From the NCBI GenBank assembly GCA_037178675.1, contig JAYMGJ010000321.1, forward strand, positions 151,025 to 215,024: a DNA stretch of 64,000 bases, written 5' to 3'. The translations under genes and the position numbers were made by a program. Source of the stretch: Scleroderma bovista (taxonomy: Eukaryota > Basidiomycota > Agaricomycetes > Boletales > Sclerodermataceae). Under the pieces are notes generated by a model. It had not been told where the DNA came from, did no database searches, and saw only the letters and a program-made list of their open reading frames with translations. Of this stretch, positions 47,921 to 58,818 are shown one piece after another. Numbering within the stretch: the first letter of the stretch is position 1; each line of letters opens with the position of its first letter.

Positions 47921-48255
47921 TGTTGGAGTTATAAACAGATTGTTGTGGTATATTTACCTACTTACATAAGCATACATCGCACATACAGTAGAGTCTATTA
48001 CCATAGTCCCTCAGTAGCTTGCCAGCATACTGAGGGTGAGTACCATCTACTAACCACCACACATACTTACTGATACCTTGTAGTTACCCTACAGGTATAT
48101 ACTAATATATAGTAGCTTGCCAGCATACTGAGGTTACCCTACAGGTATATAATAATATAAAGTAGCTTGCCAGACTACTGAGGTTACCCTACAGGTCTCC
48201 TCCTTTTCCCTTCCTTAGGCTAGACCTTCCCTGTGCAGACCACCACCTTTCTATA
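47921..48255. mobile_element. solo LTR, family C copy 2 (335 bp)
   Basis: Begins TGTTGGAGTTATAAACAG and ends CCACCACCTTTCTATA, with target duplication GATAC at 47916-47920 and 48256-48260. It has one more TAGCTTGCCAG unit than the copy at 41746-42030. Sited in the DUF6532 gene. Confidence 0.92.
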
Positions 48256-48813
48256 GATACGCCGTGAGAAGGGAGTGGTTTCTCATTTGCTGAAGGTTGG
48301 AAGCCAAAATGAGTACCAGTCATGGCAGCTTGATAAGTAGGAGGTGAGCCTTGACCAGTGTTCAGAAGAGGTTCAGAAATGGGCTGCTCATTTGTGAACA
48401 AGTAGTATACAGAAAGAAAAAAGCCACTTACAACAGTCCCAGAGGTTCTCGATCCACGAGATGCCGATTTTTAAATTGATGGGGTCATAGGGTTCAAGGG
48501 CTCGTTGGCAGTGGCAACATCTATTCTTGATGCTCTGTGAGAGGTCTGCATTTGAAGGCGCTTGAGATTTTGAAGCTGAGCTACTTGGCCTCCACTTCCT
48601 TTGTTCTCTCTTGAAGAACGGCACACTTGAGATCACAATGTCAGGAACACATCTAGTGTCAGTATTGAAGGCAGACTCACCATGATCTTCAACACCTGTC
48701 TTTGCTTTCTTGCGAGTGTCTGCACCGCTTTGGCCAGACGAAGCCAGGGATGGCTCAGCGCCAACAACTCCAACATCCTGATGAGGGCACTTCTGCCTTG
48801 AACCTTTCGCCAT

Positions 48814-49140
48814 AGCAACTCAGAAAATGAAAGGGATGAGGGATGAAAGACACAACCTGACGGGGGATAAGCTCAGTTCTTTATAGGCGCATCCCACATT
48901 GTGAAAAAGTAGCTGTGGATCGTGAAAAAAAAACACAGATCATTACATAAACATGTTGCAGCTGCAGGTAGGTTGGACAAGAGAGACTAAGATGCGCGAT
49001 GCCTAATTTAGCTGTGTGCGATTGAGTCATACGGACTTGTAATACTAGAGCAAATATTGCTGTTCAAACATGACGGTACTACAGACTGTAGCGTATGTGT
49101 AATTACATTGTTTATGCGAAGAGCCTCAACCTACACAGTG
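48814..49140. other. intergenic, nothing recognised
   Basis: 327 bp between the DUF6532 gene start and the FunK1 relic end. It includes an A8 run near 48925. No promoter motif was recognised. Confidence 0.4.
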
Positions 49141-51619
49141 TCAATGAGGTTTCCTGCCATTGTTCAATCCTTCAGTGACATACATATTTACCCGGCGCTT
49201 TGCCACCCACTTGATACCAACATTGTTATTTGCAACCTCAACAGCAGGCTCTTGCACAATAAAGAAAGCTTGAAGAAGGATCTTCTTCATAGCCCTGTGA
49301 GTCAAAGGGGGACCATTAACATCACGGCTGGCACAGAGGATATCGTAGAGGGTGCTTGCAGGATTCTTCAACTGTTCAAAGTAGGGGGTGAAATGGTTCA
49401 AGAAAAGTTTTGTGCTGAGCTCCCCAGTTCTGGCATTACAAAGGGTCTCGACATCTTGTAGAGTCTTAATGCAGGTCCAACCCTTTACACAAGTTTGTTG
49501 GAGAGGGACATCAGACCGGACTTGGCCCGGACGAGAATAGACAACACAGATCTAGACAAACACGTAGATGAGTGATTCTAAATTGTGAGCGGAGGAGGGG
49601 GATATGTTTCCAGAACTGTTCGCGTACTGAATCAGCATGTCAATCGCCATGAAGGGGACCGTCCCCTGCAGTTAAGATTGTCAATAATGATAGATTCAAG
49701 TATCAGGGAAAAAAACGGACTGTTCGCTCACCAGGTGACACTTCATTGCGTCCTAAATCCAGCAGCAAAGCGTAGTCAAAGTCAATGAGAAGTCCACGAT
49801 GGAAACAACGGTCCGCGATGATATGTTCACAATTTTTCTCATCTTCTGTAGCAGCGGGCCAAGGGATGATGCAGGCGTATTTGAGGACATTATTGAGACT
49901 GATATCGCGATGTAAGACACGACAGTCGTTGGCAAGGTGTTCATGAACTAGCATAAATATATTGTCAATTGATGCATCACTGAAACTATGGATACACTTA
50001 CCGTGAATGATATCAATGAAAATACTGAGGAATTCTTGGATACAAGAAAAGTCAGTAATAGGTGATCCAAGGGGCTGGAGAAGGTAACGACAATGGACTT
50101 GGGTCTCGCACATTGCTCCGCAATTGTTGCTAGATTTCAGGAAGGAGGGGCAGCGAAGATCGGTGGTGTCGTCCTGCCCGCCTATCTGAACTGTCCAGGC
50201 TTCCTTAAGAATAGGAAGTCCATGAATGGGGAGTCCATTGGTGCTGTGTTCCTTCAGCTTCTGTAAAACCTGTTCTTCAGTGACCTTCCTGCCCTGGTGG
50301 GTCCAACAGTCTTTGACAACAAAATCCTCGCCATGCTCATTGTGGACGTGCAAACACAGGGTTGCACGTCCACGAATCAATTGGCTACAAAAGATGATGC
50401 GAACAATGATATAAATCCCGGCGCCAACGCGGATGGTTTGAGAATGCAATGATAAGGGTCGGGAAACAATGCTGGAATAGATAAATGTGGGGTCGTACCT
50501 GAGGTCTTCGGGCTGCGCAAAAGTGAGAAAATAAAGGAAGGAAGAAAATATGTCCGCATGATCGTGGATGTTGTAACTGTGTGAATGGATGACACCAGAA
50601 CGATTGTAAAGGTGAAGGCGAAAGGCTTGGGCAGAGATTGAGATCATCATTAGAAAGTGGCGGCCCGGCTGAGCGATGAAAACCGCATACACCTTTCACG
50701 CTAGGTTGAGGGACATATCTGGGTCATTTGGTTTGGATGTCACCTTGATGAAAGTTATGACGTGCATCCAGGTCAGGGCTGTTTTGTTCAGGGGGTCACT
50801 AGCACATAGAATGAGGTCTGGTTTGATTTTCATGGCTCCTGATATGGGTTTGATTGTGAATTGTGCAGACCAGAGGTGCTTCGGTGTAACATCGGCGAGC
50901 ACCGACAATGTGCATTGGATGTATGCACAAGTACGAGGTCGACTGCCATTCTCCATGGCCTGAATAGGCCCAGTGGCCACAATGGATCGAAAGGAAGTGG
51001 CAAGACCATTAAGCCATACCGCAGTATCCTCCTCATCCTTACCAGCAGAACTTATGAAAATGCCCTCCACCACCTCTGTCTCCGATCCTGAACCGACCTT
51101 CCTTCATATAGACTGATGTCTCAAGCTGTGGGACAAGGTCTGAGCCTTTGGGGCAAGGGATCCTGATGACCTGGACCTCTGAGTCGCCCTGCCACTGAGG
51201 GGATCGCTGGTCCCTTGCGAGGGTAGAGGCCTTGTAGCACAACTGCTGGAAGCGGCACTATTCATATCTAAATTAGATTGGCAGCAAAGAAAGAATGGGA
51301 CCTTGTGGGGTGACCAACTCCCCTTCCTGTAAAATGGCTTGCCAGTGGCATCCTTCAAGTTATTCAACTGAAGGGATACCTTTCGCAAGACTGCAGAGGA
51401 GTCTAGCAAGACTCGAACATACTCTAACTGCAGTGGATCCGGTGAGGCTAATTCAGAAATAGTGACATTTTCTAGTTCGACGATAAGGTCATCGGTGATA
51501 TCTTCTGCCTTGAAGATTTTGGCCTCAAAGGGGACAGACAAAGATTTAAGATGGAAAGGCATTGACTGCAGGAAAGGAGTACTAATGGCATTGCGAGGAG
51601 GGGAAGTGTGTGGCAGCAT
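49141..51619 (-). pseudogene. FunK1-type fungal protein kinase, with two in-frame TGA
   Basis: FunK1 is a kinase family expanded in mushrooms, with unknown targets. The start at 51617-51619 gives MLPHTSPPRNAISTPFLQS. The kinase part is on LNGLATSFRSIVATGPIQ, CLHVHNEHGEDFVVKDCWTH (the Lys region), VLHRDISLNNVLKYACII (the HRD loop reads HRDISLNN) and RGLLIDFDYALLLDLGRNEV (DFD instead of DFG, normal for FunK1). A splice at about 49733-49675 joins it to GTVPFMAIDMLIQYANSSGN, then LESLIYVFVWICVVYSRPGQ and a short C-terminus. In-frame TGAs at 51104-51106 and 50696-50698 each fit a former CGA. The rest is open, so it died recently or the stops fall in unseen introns. Confidence 0.78.
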
Positions 51620-52225
51620 GTTGTGGTTCAAATCGGGCTGCACAGGGCTACACACTCAGCACTTTGCAGTCAAGACATCTGAAGTATATAGTCTACAAAT
51701 TTGCTACTTAAGATGGACAAAGGCAGTAATAAAATTGTTTGTTCCAATACTTATTCAGCCAGAACTCCGACGACAATTCGTAGCTGGTGTGGGAATTGAG
51801 GCGAGAATTGGCCGCTCTACCAAAGCATGGAATGACATGAGCGGGCGAACAAATATGAGTCAATGGAATTATATCCCCAATGCGTGTACCATTTGTTCTT
51901 ACGGCATGCTTAAGTCCATGTAGGCTGGAAGCAGTGTCAGGGGGGGGTGACATTGAAACATTGAACATATGCTAGAAATGTATCAGTCCCTAGGATGCGA
52001 AACACAAGACATAGTTGTACAATCAAATGACCTAGTATCATTGATATGAGTAAGTCAAGTCAAACGGTGGCTGCTGGACATACCACTCAAGCCATTCAAG
52101 GGCCAGTCGCTGTCAGCCGTTGGACTAACAATGGCAAAATTGTAGGTCCCGCTCGCGTTGTGTTGTGAGGGAGGAGAAATGATGAGTGTCTGAGGGGGTT
52201 CCACTGTGCCCGAGTCATGGAAAGT
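51620..52225. other. about 600 bp without a recognised gene
   Basis: Includes GTGTCAGGGGGGGGTGACA-like sequence near 51934-51952, which has short mirrored GTCA/TGAC flanks around a G run. Transposon ends were not proven. Confidence 0.35.
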
Positions 52226-55215
52226 TCACTGCTGCACCCGAATTTTTGACCAGATCTGAAGCCCTGCAGCTAGCACCTCGCAGTGAGTGGTAGCTTGCCT
52301 ATGTCCTGAAACCTTGTGTGCTTCACCTCTTGCAGAACGGTAGAGGTATTCACTGATGGCAGGGTGCAGGTCAGGCATTTGAAAGAGCTCAGATGCTCCG
52401 TCAACCGACATCCTGAGAGAAGGTTTTATTGCCAAGTTGATTGCTGTGGTGGAAGATGCGAATGTTCTGAAGGGCCTCGGAGAGTCGGGAAAATCGCCAT
52501 TGCTGAGACTGGATGCAATGTCGAAATAATTGAGGATTTTGCGAGTCAGAGAGGGGTAAAACAAAGTGTTGTCTGTTTCTTCATCAGGCCCGTGTTCATG
52601 TTCATGTTCATGTTCGTGGTCCTCTTCCTCTTCCCTGCCATCACCGACATCCTCACACAATGACAGAATGCGTGTCGCAGTGTCAAAGCGGGCACACTTC
52701 TCTGTGTGATCTAGATGGCGAGCGATTTGTGAATAATAATTTTGGTTATTCCCGGCGTGTGCCGGTTTCTTGATCTCAGTAACGTGAGCATGCTCTGTCA
52801 CGTCCGCTGACCACTGTAACATGGCCCCTGACGCCCGAATGGAAGGGACAATGTGCTGTAGGAGTTCTAGTTTGGGTATATCGAAATGGCTATGCACACC
52901 CATGGAGAGAATAGCTTCCTTGTTGTCGTGAAATGATTGCAGTGCACCAGCAAGTTTGGTCAGGGCACTTTCATCAAATGAAGGCATTTGACCCAGGTAG
53001 TGGAAATCCATGAGGCCACGAATCGCAGTAAGAAATCGGGGGGGAATGGCGCCAGCGACAATGCCAATGATGTAGCGTTGGATAGTGTGGTGATCACGGC
53101 CGGTGACCTGCTTCAACTTTGACACTCCTTCAGCAAACGAGCGATACCCAACAGGTGTCTGTATCAGAGTGAAACAATAGTCAAGTTCTTCACTACCCAC
53201 AACCGCTACGCACCATTGTAGATCGTGATTGAAGAAAAGACGGTGAAAGTGATGCAGCACCTCTGGCAAGAGGAATTTAGATGGATCTGAGTGGAGGTAG
53301 TCTCTCCAGAACGGTTCAAAGACACCATTAAGCTGATGTAGTACCTTGGCGACTTTGACGAAGTTGATAAGGTCAGTTGGGGGAGACTTAGCACACATCG
53401 TTTTTATGACATGTAAGGTCTCCGTGGCAGTGCGAGGAGGATGGCAGATGCCGTCTCCAAATTGCTTGTAGATGGCAGTAGATACTGGCAACACTTTGGG
53501 ACTTGTGCATGCCATCAGACTTTGCTCCGGCGTATCTGCGATGTACACAATGAGAGGGGTGTAACAATGGCAAAGGTTTCCAATGGGATCGCTCATCATG
53601 ACTCCAACGGCAGCAGTGATCTTCAAGGGCTTCAAGACTAAATTGAGACATTGATGGACCAAGTGGTTGGAGAGGAGGCCCTGCACACGTGACTTATTGT
53701 GGATGAACAAAGGTACTGGTAAAAGCGCAAGGAGGAGGAAGCCATGAAGGGAACCCTTGCTGTGGATATCTGCATCGATATTAGCGAGACTGAGTAGCAA
53801 TGGATGAGCCATGCGATTGCCAGACATGACGGAAATGTTTGTCTTGTCAGATGACAGAATGACACCCAACAAAGTGGCCCCATCAGGAAGTTCACTCTGC
53901 GACAAAGGAAGTGACAATGTGTGCGGTATACTTGACACCATATGCTCACCTGAAGTTCCCATGCATGATCTCCGGTGAGCCATTTGTTGTAAACGTGCAC
54001 AACTCGAGCAGCTGTTGACCAAACCTTGCGGGGAACAAATGAAATGTGGCGCTCAAAGAACGGGTGACTGAGGAGAGACTGGATGCAGTCAACGGCATTC
54101 CGGTAAAAGAGGGCAATAGGTTGTTTTGTGGGGGCTGGTGGATCAATTGCATGAGATTTCCAGGTGGGACTGGCAGGTGGTAGCATTTCCACACGGAGAT
54201 GTAGCTCTCTTGCAGTCCGAAAAGAAAGCAGGATTTGTTTAATCTAGCGGGTGAAGGTTCTATCAGTAATGAGACATTAGTGGAGATATGTACTCACCAG
54301 GTCCAAGGAGAGAAAACTGTTAATCGCCGCCATACTCAGCCCAGACCATAGAAGCCATGAGCCAAGCTGCCAATCTCCTTGGGATGCAAATGGATAAAAA
54401 ATGTTGTCATGTCGCAAGTCTGCATACTTGTTGGTGAAGAATTCAGATACAAATGTTTTACCCCGCCCATAGGTAGTCGACGCCCCTGCATAATACTCGG
54501 TGTTTGAAACGTCAGAAGCGGCCTCTGGGTAAGGGGAGTGAGTGCTCGCATCATCTAATACACTGAAATCATCCCACTGATTGGGTTCCCACTCCTGCAT
54601 CTCCTCCAGCCTATCAACCTGAGCTTCGTTGTCAGGCTCTTGAACATTGTTACGGACCAACTTTTTATCTCATCTAATCTGCGATTAGATAGTGTTTATC
54701 TTATCTTAGTGTACAGCCTCTATCTTATCTACCTAGTCTAGACCTGTGTCTCATGCTGTACACACTGCCACCCTTGACATCATTACGCATAGCCATAGTT
54801 CCACAGTGATGTCATTACATAGCCTTCTGCCTGCATGTAGCCTCATGGATAGCCTCGCATAGCCCTCGTGTATAGTAGTATATATACAGTGCAATCCAGC
54901 ACCCAGAGGCTCCCCATTCGAGCTCATCTTGGGTCTTTGCTCTAGATACTCGTGTCCTATTCCTCTCAGAGTCTTAGCGTGTGGTCGGGTCCTTGGTGTT
55001 TGCCTAGGGTCGTCTCAAACATGCTGTTGGTAAAGTTCTTGAGCTGCTCATGAGGCATAGGGCTGATACGAGATCCCATCCACGACAGAGCCGCAAGTGT
55101 TTGAAGGTTGATTCATGTGTCAAAGAATATTTGTGTCGTTGGTGAACCACTTGCCACAATCGGGACAGAAAGAAGTCCTCTGTGCACGAGCGAACTTTCT
55201 TTTGACCTTGGGCAT
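52226..55215 (-). pseudogene. Plavaka (CACTA-related) transposase, split by a solo LTR
   Basis: The start ATG at 55213-55215 gives MPKVKRKFARAQRTSFCPDC, a C2H2 zinc finger completed by GKWFT and HMNQPSNTC. Two in-frame TGAs lie at 55120-55122 and 55048-55050, each fitting a former CGA. A solo LTR (54648-55017) then interrupts the frame, which resumes VQEPDNEAQVDRLEEMQEWE. The conserved core follows: WLLWSGLSMAAINSFLSLDL, IALFYRNAVDCIQSLLSHPF, PDGATLLGVILSSDKTNISV, MMSDPIGNLCHCYTPLIVYI, VGYRSFAEGVSKLKQVTGRD and IRGLMDFHYLGQMPSFDESA. An acidic His/Glu run EEDHEHEHEHEHGPDEE is unusual. Terminal CACTA ends were not found. It is dead as it stands. Confidence 0.85.
54648..55017. mobile_element. solo LTR, family E (370 bp) inside the Plavaka gene
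   Basis: Begins TGTTACGGACCAAC and ends GGGTCGTCTCA, with target duplication AACAT at 54643-54647 and 55018-55022. Its start resembles the LTR at 61263 (TGTAATGGACCATG, then TTATCTAATCTG-GATTAGAT), so the two belong to related families. It has TATATATACAG near 54880. Confidence 0.92.
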
Positions 55216-55402
55216 GATGAAGTGAAGGTCAGGGGAAGCAGTTATGGGATCGGAGTGCGGACTTTGCAAACTTCAAGTATGCGCTAGCCAACTTTCGTGA
55301 CTATCCACAAACTACGAAGCTCCAAATCGGATCTCATCGGCACATTTTTCTTCTGAACTTGATTGAACACTACTCTTACAGCTTTTGTTGGTACTACTAG
55401 CG

Positions 55403-55931
55403 ATGTTAAATCCCTCATCCACGGCATCTCCAGCTTTGAAACAAGAGCCCGCTGACTCTACCAACTTTAGCGGGGCCTCGACATTCGGGCTGCCACCAGT
55501 GGAAAGCTGCAAGAACAATGAAGTATGCTGTTTTTCTTTCTCCTTGCTTTGTTTTACCTTTTTTTTATACCTTCTGCCAACAGCCAACTGCACCAACTGC
55601 AACTGATGCAATTCCAGTGCCACACGACATTACTGAAGCTCAGCTTTTCTTGGCGACTGCACGTGCAGACTGTAGGATATGGGTTACTGAGAGAGCCCTT
55701 GCAAATCAAGTTGTCCAGAGGGATATATTACGACTCGAGTATAACCAACTGCAAGTAGCACGAGCACATCAAAACATTTTGGCAGCAGAACTTCATGTTG
55801 GGTGTGTTCGGTTGGTTGTAAGAAAGAGTGGGTATGTTGATTTGGAATTGCCTGCGAGGAATGATCTTGCATCAGGTTCATCGTTCAATATTACCTTCGA
55901 GGATTTATATTTCCCCAGCCACAGTTGCTAA
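55403..55931 (+). CDS. small hypothetical protein, divergent from the Plavaka gene
   Basis: An exon from 55403 (MLNPSSTASPALKQEPADST, then SGASTFGLPPVESCKNNE) is joined by a 61-nt intron (55521-55581, long pyrimidine tract) to PTAPTATDAIPVPHDITEAQ. The frame stays open through ARADCRIWVTERALANQVVQ and the helical RDILRLEYNQLQVARAHQNI to a stop at 55929-55931. No domain was recognised. It may be an accessory ORF of the Plavaka element or chance. The 3' exon structure is uncertain, since a second intron near 55802-55945 is also possible. Confidence 0.35.
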
Positions 55932-56339
55932 CGTCCCTTTACAGATTGTTACAATGATAATTACTGTACTGTCGGCAATTATGCTCATGGTACCAGTGAC
56001 AACGTGAGGGTGGACACTGGTAGTATAGGCAATAGTGGTACTGTAGTACTAGTTTGACTCGCTACGAATTACATATGTTTGCTTGTAGCAGAGTGCAATG
56101 GACGAAAACACAAAGTTGCCCAGACAGCCACAACTGGTGGACAAACCAGATTATCAGCAGAAGACACCCACCAGAAACAGAAATGAACCTGTCGGCAAGT
56201 GCAACAATGGCACAGCATCTGAAGTGGTGGACATAAGCATCAAACCTGTATTTTCTGTGTTCTCTATACCCTGTTCATGAAGTCTGTCTACATTTTGCTT
56301 ATAGTCTATCAAGTTCTGTACAATATAACCCTCTGCTGT
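55932..56339. other. unassigned sequence before the gypsy pol relic
   Basis: Possible remains of a gag region or of the small ORF's last exon (DCYNDNYCTVGNYAHG). Nothing firm. Confidence 0.3.
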
Positions 56340-57256
56340 GTTGTCTGTCCAGGTCCAGACATGGCATGGGATTCTGGGAACTCTGTTACCCAAAAAGGTT
56401 GGTTTGCTGGATGGACTCCAACTCAGGTGCCAACTCCGAGTCAAAAAAAGAGTAAGCAGCTCCCAGCCCTCCACACAACTGGTGAGCTGCATTGACTCCG
56501 GAAGTGCACTCAAGGAGGCCCGCCTCAATGCGTCCGCTCTCTTAGATCCTAACTCTCTTATGCCTCATGTTCTACTTTTGTCTTACGATTTACCAGAACT
56601 CCGTGTGCTTGTGGACTCTGGTTCCATGCACTGTTTTGTAGATACCAAATATGCTCTTGGACACTCTCCTCACTTACTCTGTTTCCCCGATTGTACTCTG
56701 GCTTTTCAATGGTACCTCAAATTTTGTAATTACTCAAGCCATTGACCTCTCAGTGAAGTTCCCCACATCCGGTGATGTCACCCCCATGACCTTTTACCTA
56801 ACTCTGCTGGATGCTGAATGCAAAATTGTTCTCGGACATAACTGGCTCACCCACTACAATCCGTCAATTGACTGGGTATTGAGCAGTTTAACATCCCAAA
56901 CACTTGCAGAAAGTTTGTAGCGCCCCCGTCGACTCCCTTTCCAGTTCTGTCCGGTAACCCTGTCTCTGGCCTCTCCGGCCAATCTAACCCCGGCCTCGCA
57001 CCATCTGTCAACACTCCAGTTTGCACCCCTCCATACATCTCTCTGATTAATGCAGCCACATTTGTGTGTGCGTGCAAGTTAGAGGGATCCACCAAATACC
57101 AACTTCAGCTGCATCCCTCTGACTCAGAAAAGGCTCGTTCTTCCTCCGGATCTACTCTGCTGGACTTGGACATTGTCCCTCCAGAGTATCACGATTATGC
57201 AGTGTCATGCACCAAACAGGTTTGGTACAGTGAACATGGAAGATAACACCTATATT

Positions 57257-58818
57257 TAGTGTTTGAAGGTCCGGTCCTAGGACTGCTAAAGGACCGAGGA
57301 CCGGACCAGGACCGGACCATTTTAGGACTGGACTGCAGTCCTGGTCCTACCCAATTCTAAAAAGTATCAGTCCTGGTCCTCTACTTTTCTGGGGTGCTTA
57401 AGGACTGGACCTGGACCGGTCTGGACCGGTCCTAGTCCCTATTTTACCTCTATTAATTGTTGTTAATGAGTGATATTTAACCTAGCCATAACTAGCCTAC
57501 ATACTTCCCCACACTCTACATAGTTTGTACAACAGTATAAAGGCTGTTACACATGTTTACAAGGTGCAGAACACCACCATCAAATCATCAGCAGAGTATA
57601 CCCTATAGTCAACCTGCAAATCATTGTACACGCTGTACACTTTGTTCGCAGCTGTTCGCAGCTGTTCCCCACACTCTACATAGTTGGTACAATAGTATAA
57701 AGGCTGCTACACATGTTTACAAGGTGCAGAACACCACCATCAAATCATCAACAGAGTATACCCTATAGTAAACCTGAAAACCTTTATACACTTTGTACAC
57801 TTTGTTCGCAGCTGTTCGCAGCTGTTCCCCACACTCTACATAGTTTGTACAATAGTATAAAGGCTGTTACACATGTTTACAAGGTGCAGGACATGACCAT
57901 CAAATCATCAGCAGAGTATACCCTATAGTCAGCCTGCAAATCATTGTACACGCTGTACACTTTGTTCGCAGCTGTTCGCAGCTGTTCCCCACACTCTACA
58001 TAGTTGGTACAATAGTATAAAGGCTGCTACACATGTTTACAAGGTGCAGAACACAACCATTAAATCATCAGCAGAGTCCACCCCTATAGTGACCCCCCAA
58101 CCTTTGTACACTTTGTTTGCAACTGTTCTCAGCTGTTCTCAGCACTCTACCTAGTTGATACAATAGTACAAAGGCTTATACAGGTGTTTACAAGGTGTAG
58201 AACATGTCCATCAAATCATCACCAAAGTTTACACCTATAGTTGAACCCCTGGGCAAACCTCTGACAGGTCAGCACCCTTACACCTGTGGGAAAGACCCAC
58301 ACCCTTGGGTGTATGGATGCAGGTGTCATGCAGGTTGGGGTGCAGGTTGGGCCCTAGACACCCAGGGGTTGACCCATGGAATTCCCTATAGACTACATCT
58401 GCATCTGCCAATATCATGTGCACTTGGGGGTGTACCTGCAACCCAAGGGTACTTTGAACAATGCTTGCACTACCACCTGAACCCACTGGGTTGTTACCCA
58501 CTTGCAACCTGGACCCATGCTGCAGGTAATGGGTATGTCCTGGGCATGGGTATGGGTCAGCCATGAGACACCCCTTGGATTCCCTGTGCTTTTGCCTAGT
58601 CCTCATCAGTCCTGGGTGGTCCTGATATCAATCTGCACCAATCCTCTGAAAGGACCGGTCCAGACTGGTCCTAGGACCGGCCCAGGACCAATGAGGACCG
58701 GTCCTAAGTGGTCCAGTCCTCAGTCCTCCCTTTTTCTGAGATTTGGAGGACTGGTCCTGGTCCTGGTCCTCCCAAAAAAGGGGTCCAGGACTGGACCGGA
58801 CCGGACCTTAAAACACTA
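57257..58818. mobile_element. non-autonomous hAT-type element (1,562 bp) with 8-bp target duplication
   Basis: Target duplication CCTATATT at 57249-57256 and 58819-58826. Terminal inverted repeat TAGTGTTTGAAGGTCCGGTC at the left and TAGTGTTTTAAGGTCCGGTC (reverse complement) at the right. 8-bp duplications and a TAGNG start fit the hAT superfamily. Subterminal regions are dense in GGACC/GGTCC words, candidate transposase sites. The interior has no transposase; it holds a 160-bp tandem array and a stretch around 58200-58600. Confidence 0.9.
57506..58190. repeat. 160-bp tandem array inside the hAT element, about four copies
   Basis: GTTCCCCACACTCTACATAG begins units near 57505, 57664, 57825 and 57984, with a more divergent last copy to about 58190. 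Each contains TATAAAGGCTGNTACACATG and ends TTCGCAGCTGTTCGCAGCTG. Open frames such as MFTRCRTPPSNHQQSIPYS recur only because the unit repeats. Confidence 0.93.

Larger units (their letters stand above)
45421..48813 (-). pseudogene. DUF6532-domain protein gene broken by two solo LTRs and a TGA
   Basis: Basidiomycete-specific family of unknown role. It reads leftwards from MAKGSRQKCPHQDVGVVGAE. A Ser-rich part (PFFKREQRKWRPSSSASKSQ) precedes an intron near 48430-48390; then SPPTYQAAMTGTHFGFQPSA up to a solo LTR at 47921-48255, after which the frame resumes at STQNWSAPLSRGTSLTGFHS. A second solo LTR (46815-47422) splits MFTEP from TPEREPEDYNLNLEDAHQIP. An in-frame TGA lies at 46452-46454. The conserved DUF6532 end is ARDIVPHFYNLGNQFSAEDN, ALVTEFFYTGASALGPVFLE and TWQDRNFEYAGYSKVFNSFI. 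Removing each LTR with one target copy restores the frame, so the gene was intact, apart perhaps from the TGA, until recently. Confidence 0.82.

Noticed and set aside
57553..57928. Repeated 71-codon frames beginning MFTRCRTPPS
   Set aside because: They exist only because a 160-bp non-coding repeat lacks stops in one frame.
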